Positions 63,301 through 64,000 of a stretch of 64,000 nt of DNA are shown piece after piece. The notes below the pieces were generated by a model, which saw nothing but the letters and a program-made list of their open reading frames with translations, had not been told where the DNA came from and did not search any database. The translations under genes and the position numbers were made by a program. The number at the start of each line of letters is the position of its first letter. The stretch's first letter is position 1. Source of the DNA: Butyriboletus loyo (taxonomy: Eukaryota; Basidiomycota; Agaricomycetes; Boletales; Boletaceae); NCBI GenBank assembly GCA_038093515.1, contig JBBPSI010000133.1, positions 1 through 64,000 on the forward strand. Direction: 5' to 3'.

Positions 63301-64000
63301 GCGACCTTTGCACGTACTAAATTGTCCAGATGCGCAGTCAATCCTCCAATTTTCTGAGGACTGTTCCCACAGCAGTGCGAGAGGGCGTATCTCGAGGGTC
63401 TTTGTGGACAGGTTCAACCAGTGAATATGTCCATCGACGAGCGTTGGCGGAAGGTCTCCCCGCAGTTTAGTCGGAGGAATCAGCTCGAGAATGTCACGTG
63501 TTTCATTGCATTGCGCCCGGACCACTAGATCGTCACCTCGCAGCGAGAAGTGTACCTGCATGGATTTGAATCATGATCATGTCAAGAGGGACTGGTACAT
63601 GTACCTTGTGCTTTGACGTCGTAGCTAGGGTCGTGAAATCCATTCCTGGGAGATCGGATGGTACGAGAAAGAAGCCTTGCTGCAAACACTGATTAACAAT
63701 GTATGTTACATTGGAAGGTGCAGCATGCACGCACATCACGAAATATTTGTCGGCATTCAGGAGACTCCCTAATGGCACGGGGCAATCCACCTAATTTTTG
63801 ACCAGCGACTCGAAGCACACCATTGAGCAGGTCAAGGTGCACTGTTTGCGACGGTTGAGCCCCGGTGGCTTTAGTTCTGCATGTAAGCCATCGAGCATTC
63901 GGATACTGTAACTGCTCCCATTTGTGTGCACCTGCCCTGTGGCCAGCGAAAATCTTGCCAACTGCGAGGTCAACACCATAATCTGAAGCATCCGCAAGGA
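57336..64000 (-). CDS. giant DUF3638/DUF3645 protein, 5' end outside window
   Basis: C-terminal part (over 2,000 residues) of a very large fungal protein of the DUF3638/DUF3645 group, whose function is unknown. Right edge to left, the readable order is: GQKLGGLPRAIRESPECRQI, FLVPSDLPGMDFTTLATTSK, NGSLESTQYLANLHAMTSCY, PDPLTGKTGAQAALCLLQSA, then the P-loop-like VIQVNMGEGKSSVITPIAAA, RVIVPKALTVQMFESLVSRL, GILLVQPEHVVSLKLMSVEE, and DUF3645 with FAIPYRAKDVPAPNTQFGHP and IILTCLSYYYTGLSEEQLR. A conserved block GFSGTNDGRWLLP and DLDHQQGTNARVLAYLLQPE follows, and an acidic C-terminal region ends ASTTVSMC. Introns are few and short. The product resembles a helicase-like or unusual ATPase machine; this is inferred from the GEGKSS loop. 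The N-terminus is missing here. Confidence 0.85.

Overview
The window is a gene-dense, intron-rich piece of fungal nuclear DNA. Most introns are about 50-60 nt, coding exons fit basidiomycete (probably Agaricomycete, mushroom-type) relatives of well-known eukaryotic proteins, and genes alternate strand with very short divergent promoters. No bacterial-type operon, tRNA, rRNA or CRISPR was seen. Many apparent starts in the raw reading frames are GTG or TTG; gene starts given here are ATG codons that fit the family N-terminus.

Layout. 1-4 kb is repeat-rich: two ~495-bp LTR-like copies (736-1229 and 2883-3379, ends TGTTAT...ATAACA), a third partial copy, and a decayed reverse-strand ORF. 4-13 kb holds TMEM97/EXPERA protein, tRNA m7G methyltransferase subunit TRM82, a ZIP zinc transporter, a ZNHIT2-type HIT-finger protein and the DEAD-box helicase DBP9. 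13-22 kb holds glycerol kinase, a small coiled-coil protein, an ER-type GH47 alpha-1,2-mannosidase and an AP180/YAP1801-type clathrin adaptor. 22.4-26.7 kb is a wrecked PDR-type ABC transporter pseudogene. 27-38 kb holds a NASP/SHNi-TPR histone chaperone, PRO2, a secreted S10 carboxypeptidase facing a secreted M28 aminopeptidase tail to tail, a tiny membrane protein and ribosomal protein eL43. 38-52 kb holds a five-finger CCCH protein (ZC3H3-like), a GT2-like glycosyltransferase, decapping factor PAT1 and glycogen debranching enzyme. 52.9-64 kb holds a ZDS-family regulator, MOZART1, and the C-terminal two thirds or so of a giant DUF3638/DUF3645 protein that runs off the right edge.

Functional themes are housekeeping: RNA and ribosome biogenesis (TRM82, DBP9, ZNHIT2, eL43, ZC3H3-like, PAT1), carbon metabolism (glycerol kinase, debranching enzyme), proline synthesis, secretory pathway glycan handling, endocytosis, and extracellular proteolysis (S10 plus M28). 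The most unusual signal is a set of six introns, in five otherwise intact genes, that can only be spliced in frame with GC-AG rather than GT-AG borders. Other points of note are eight LxxQxTG Ark/Prk-kinase-type sites in the AP180 homologue, a near-perfect 27-bp-arm hairpin just upstream of the zinc transporter, and an ABC transporter pseudogene that has lost the core of both ATPase domains. All calls come from reading the sequence; no database search was run.
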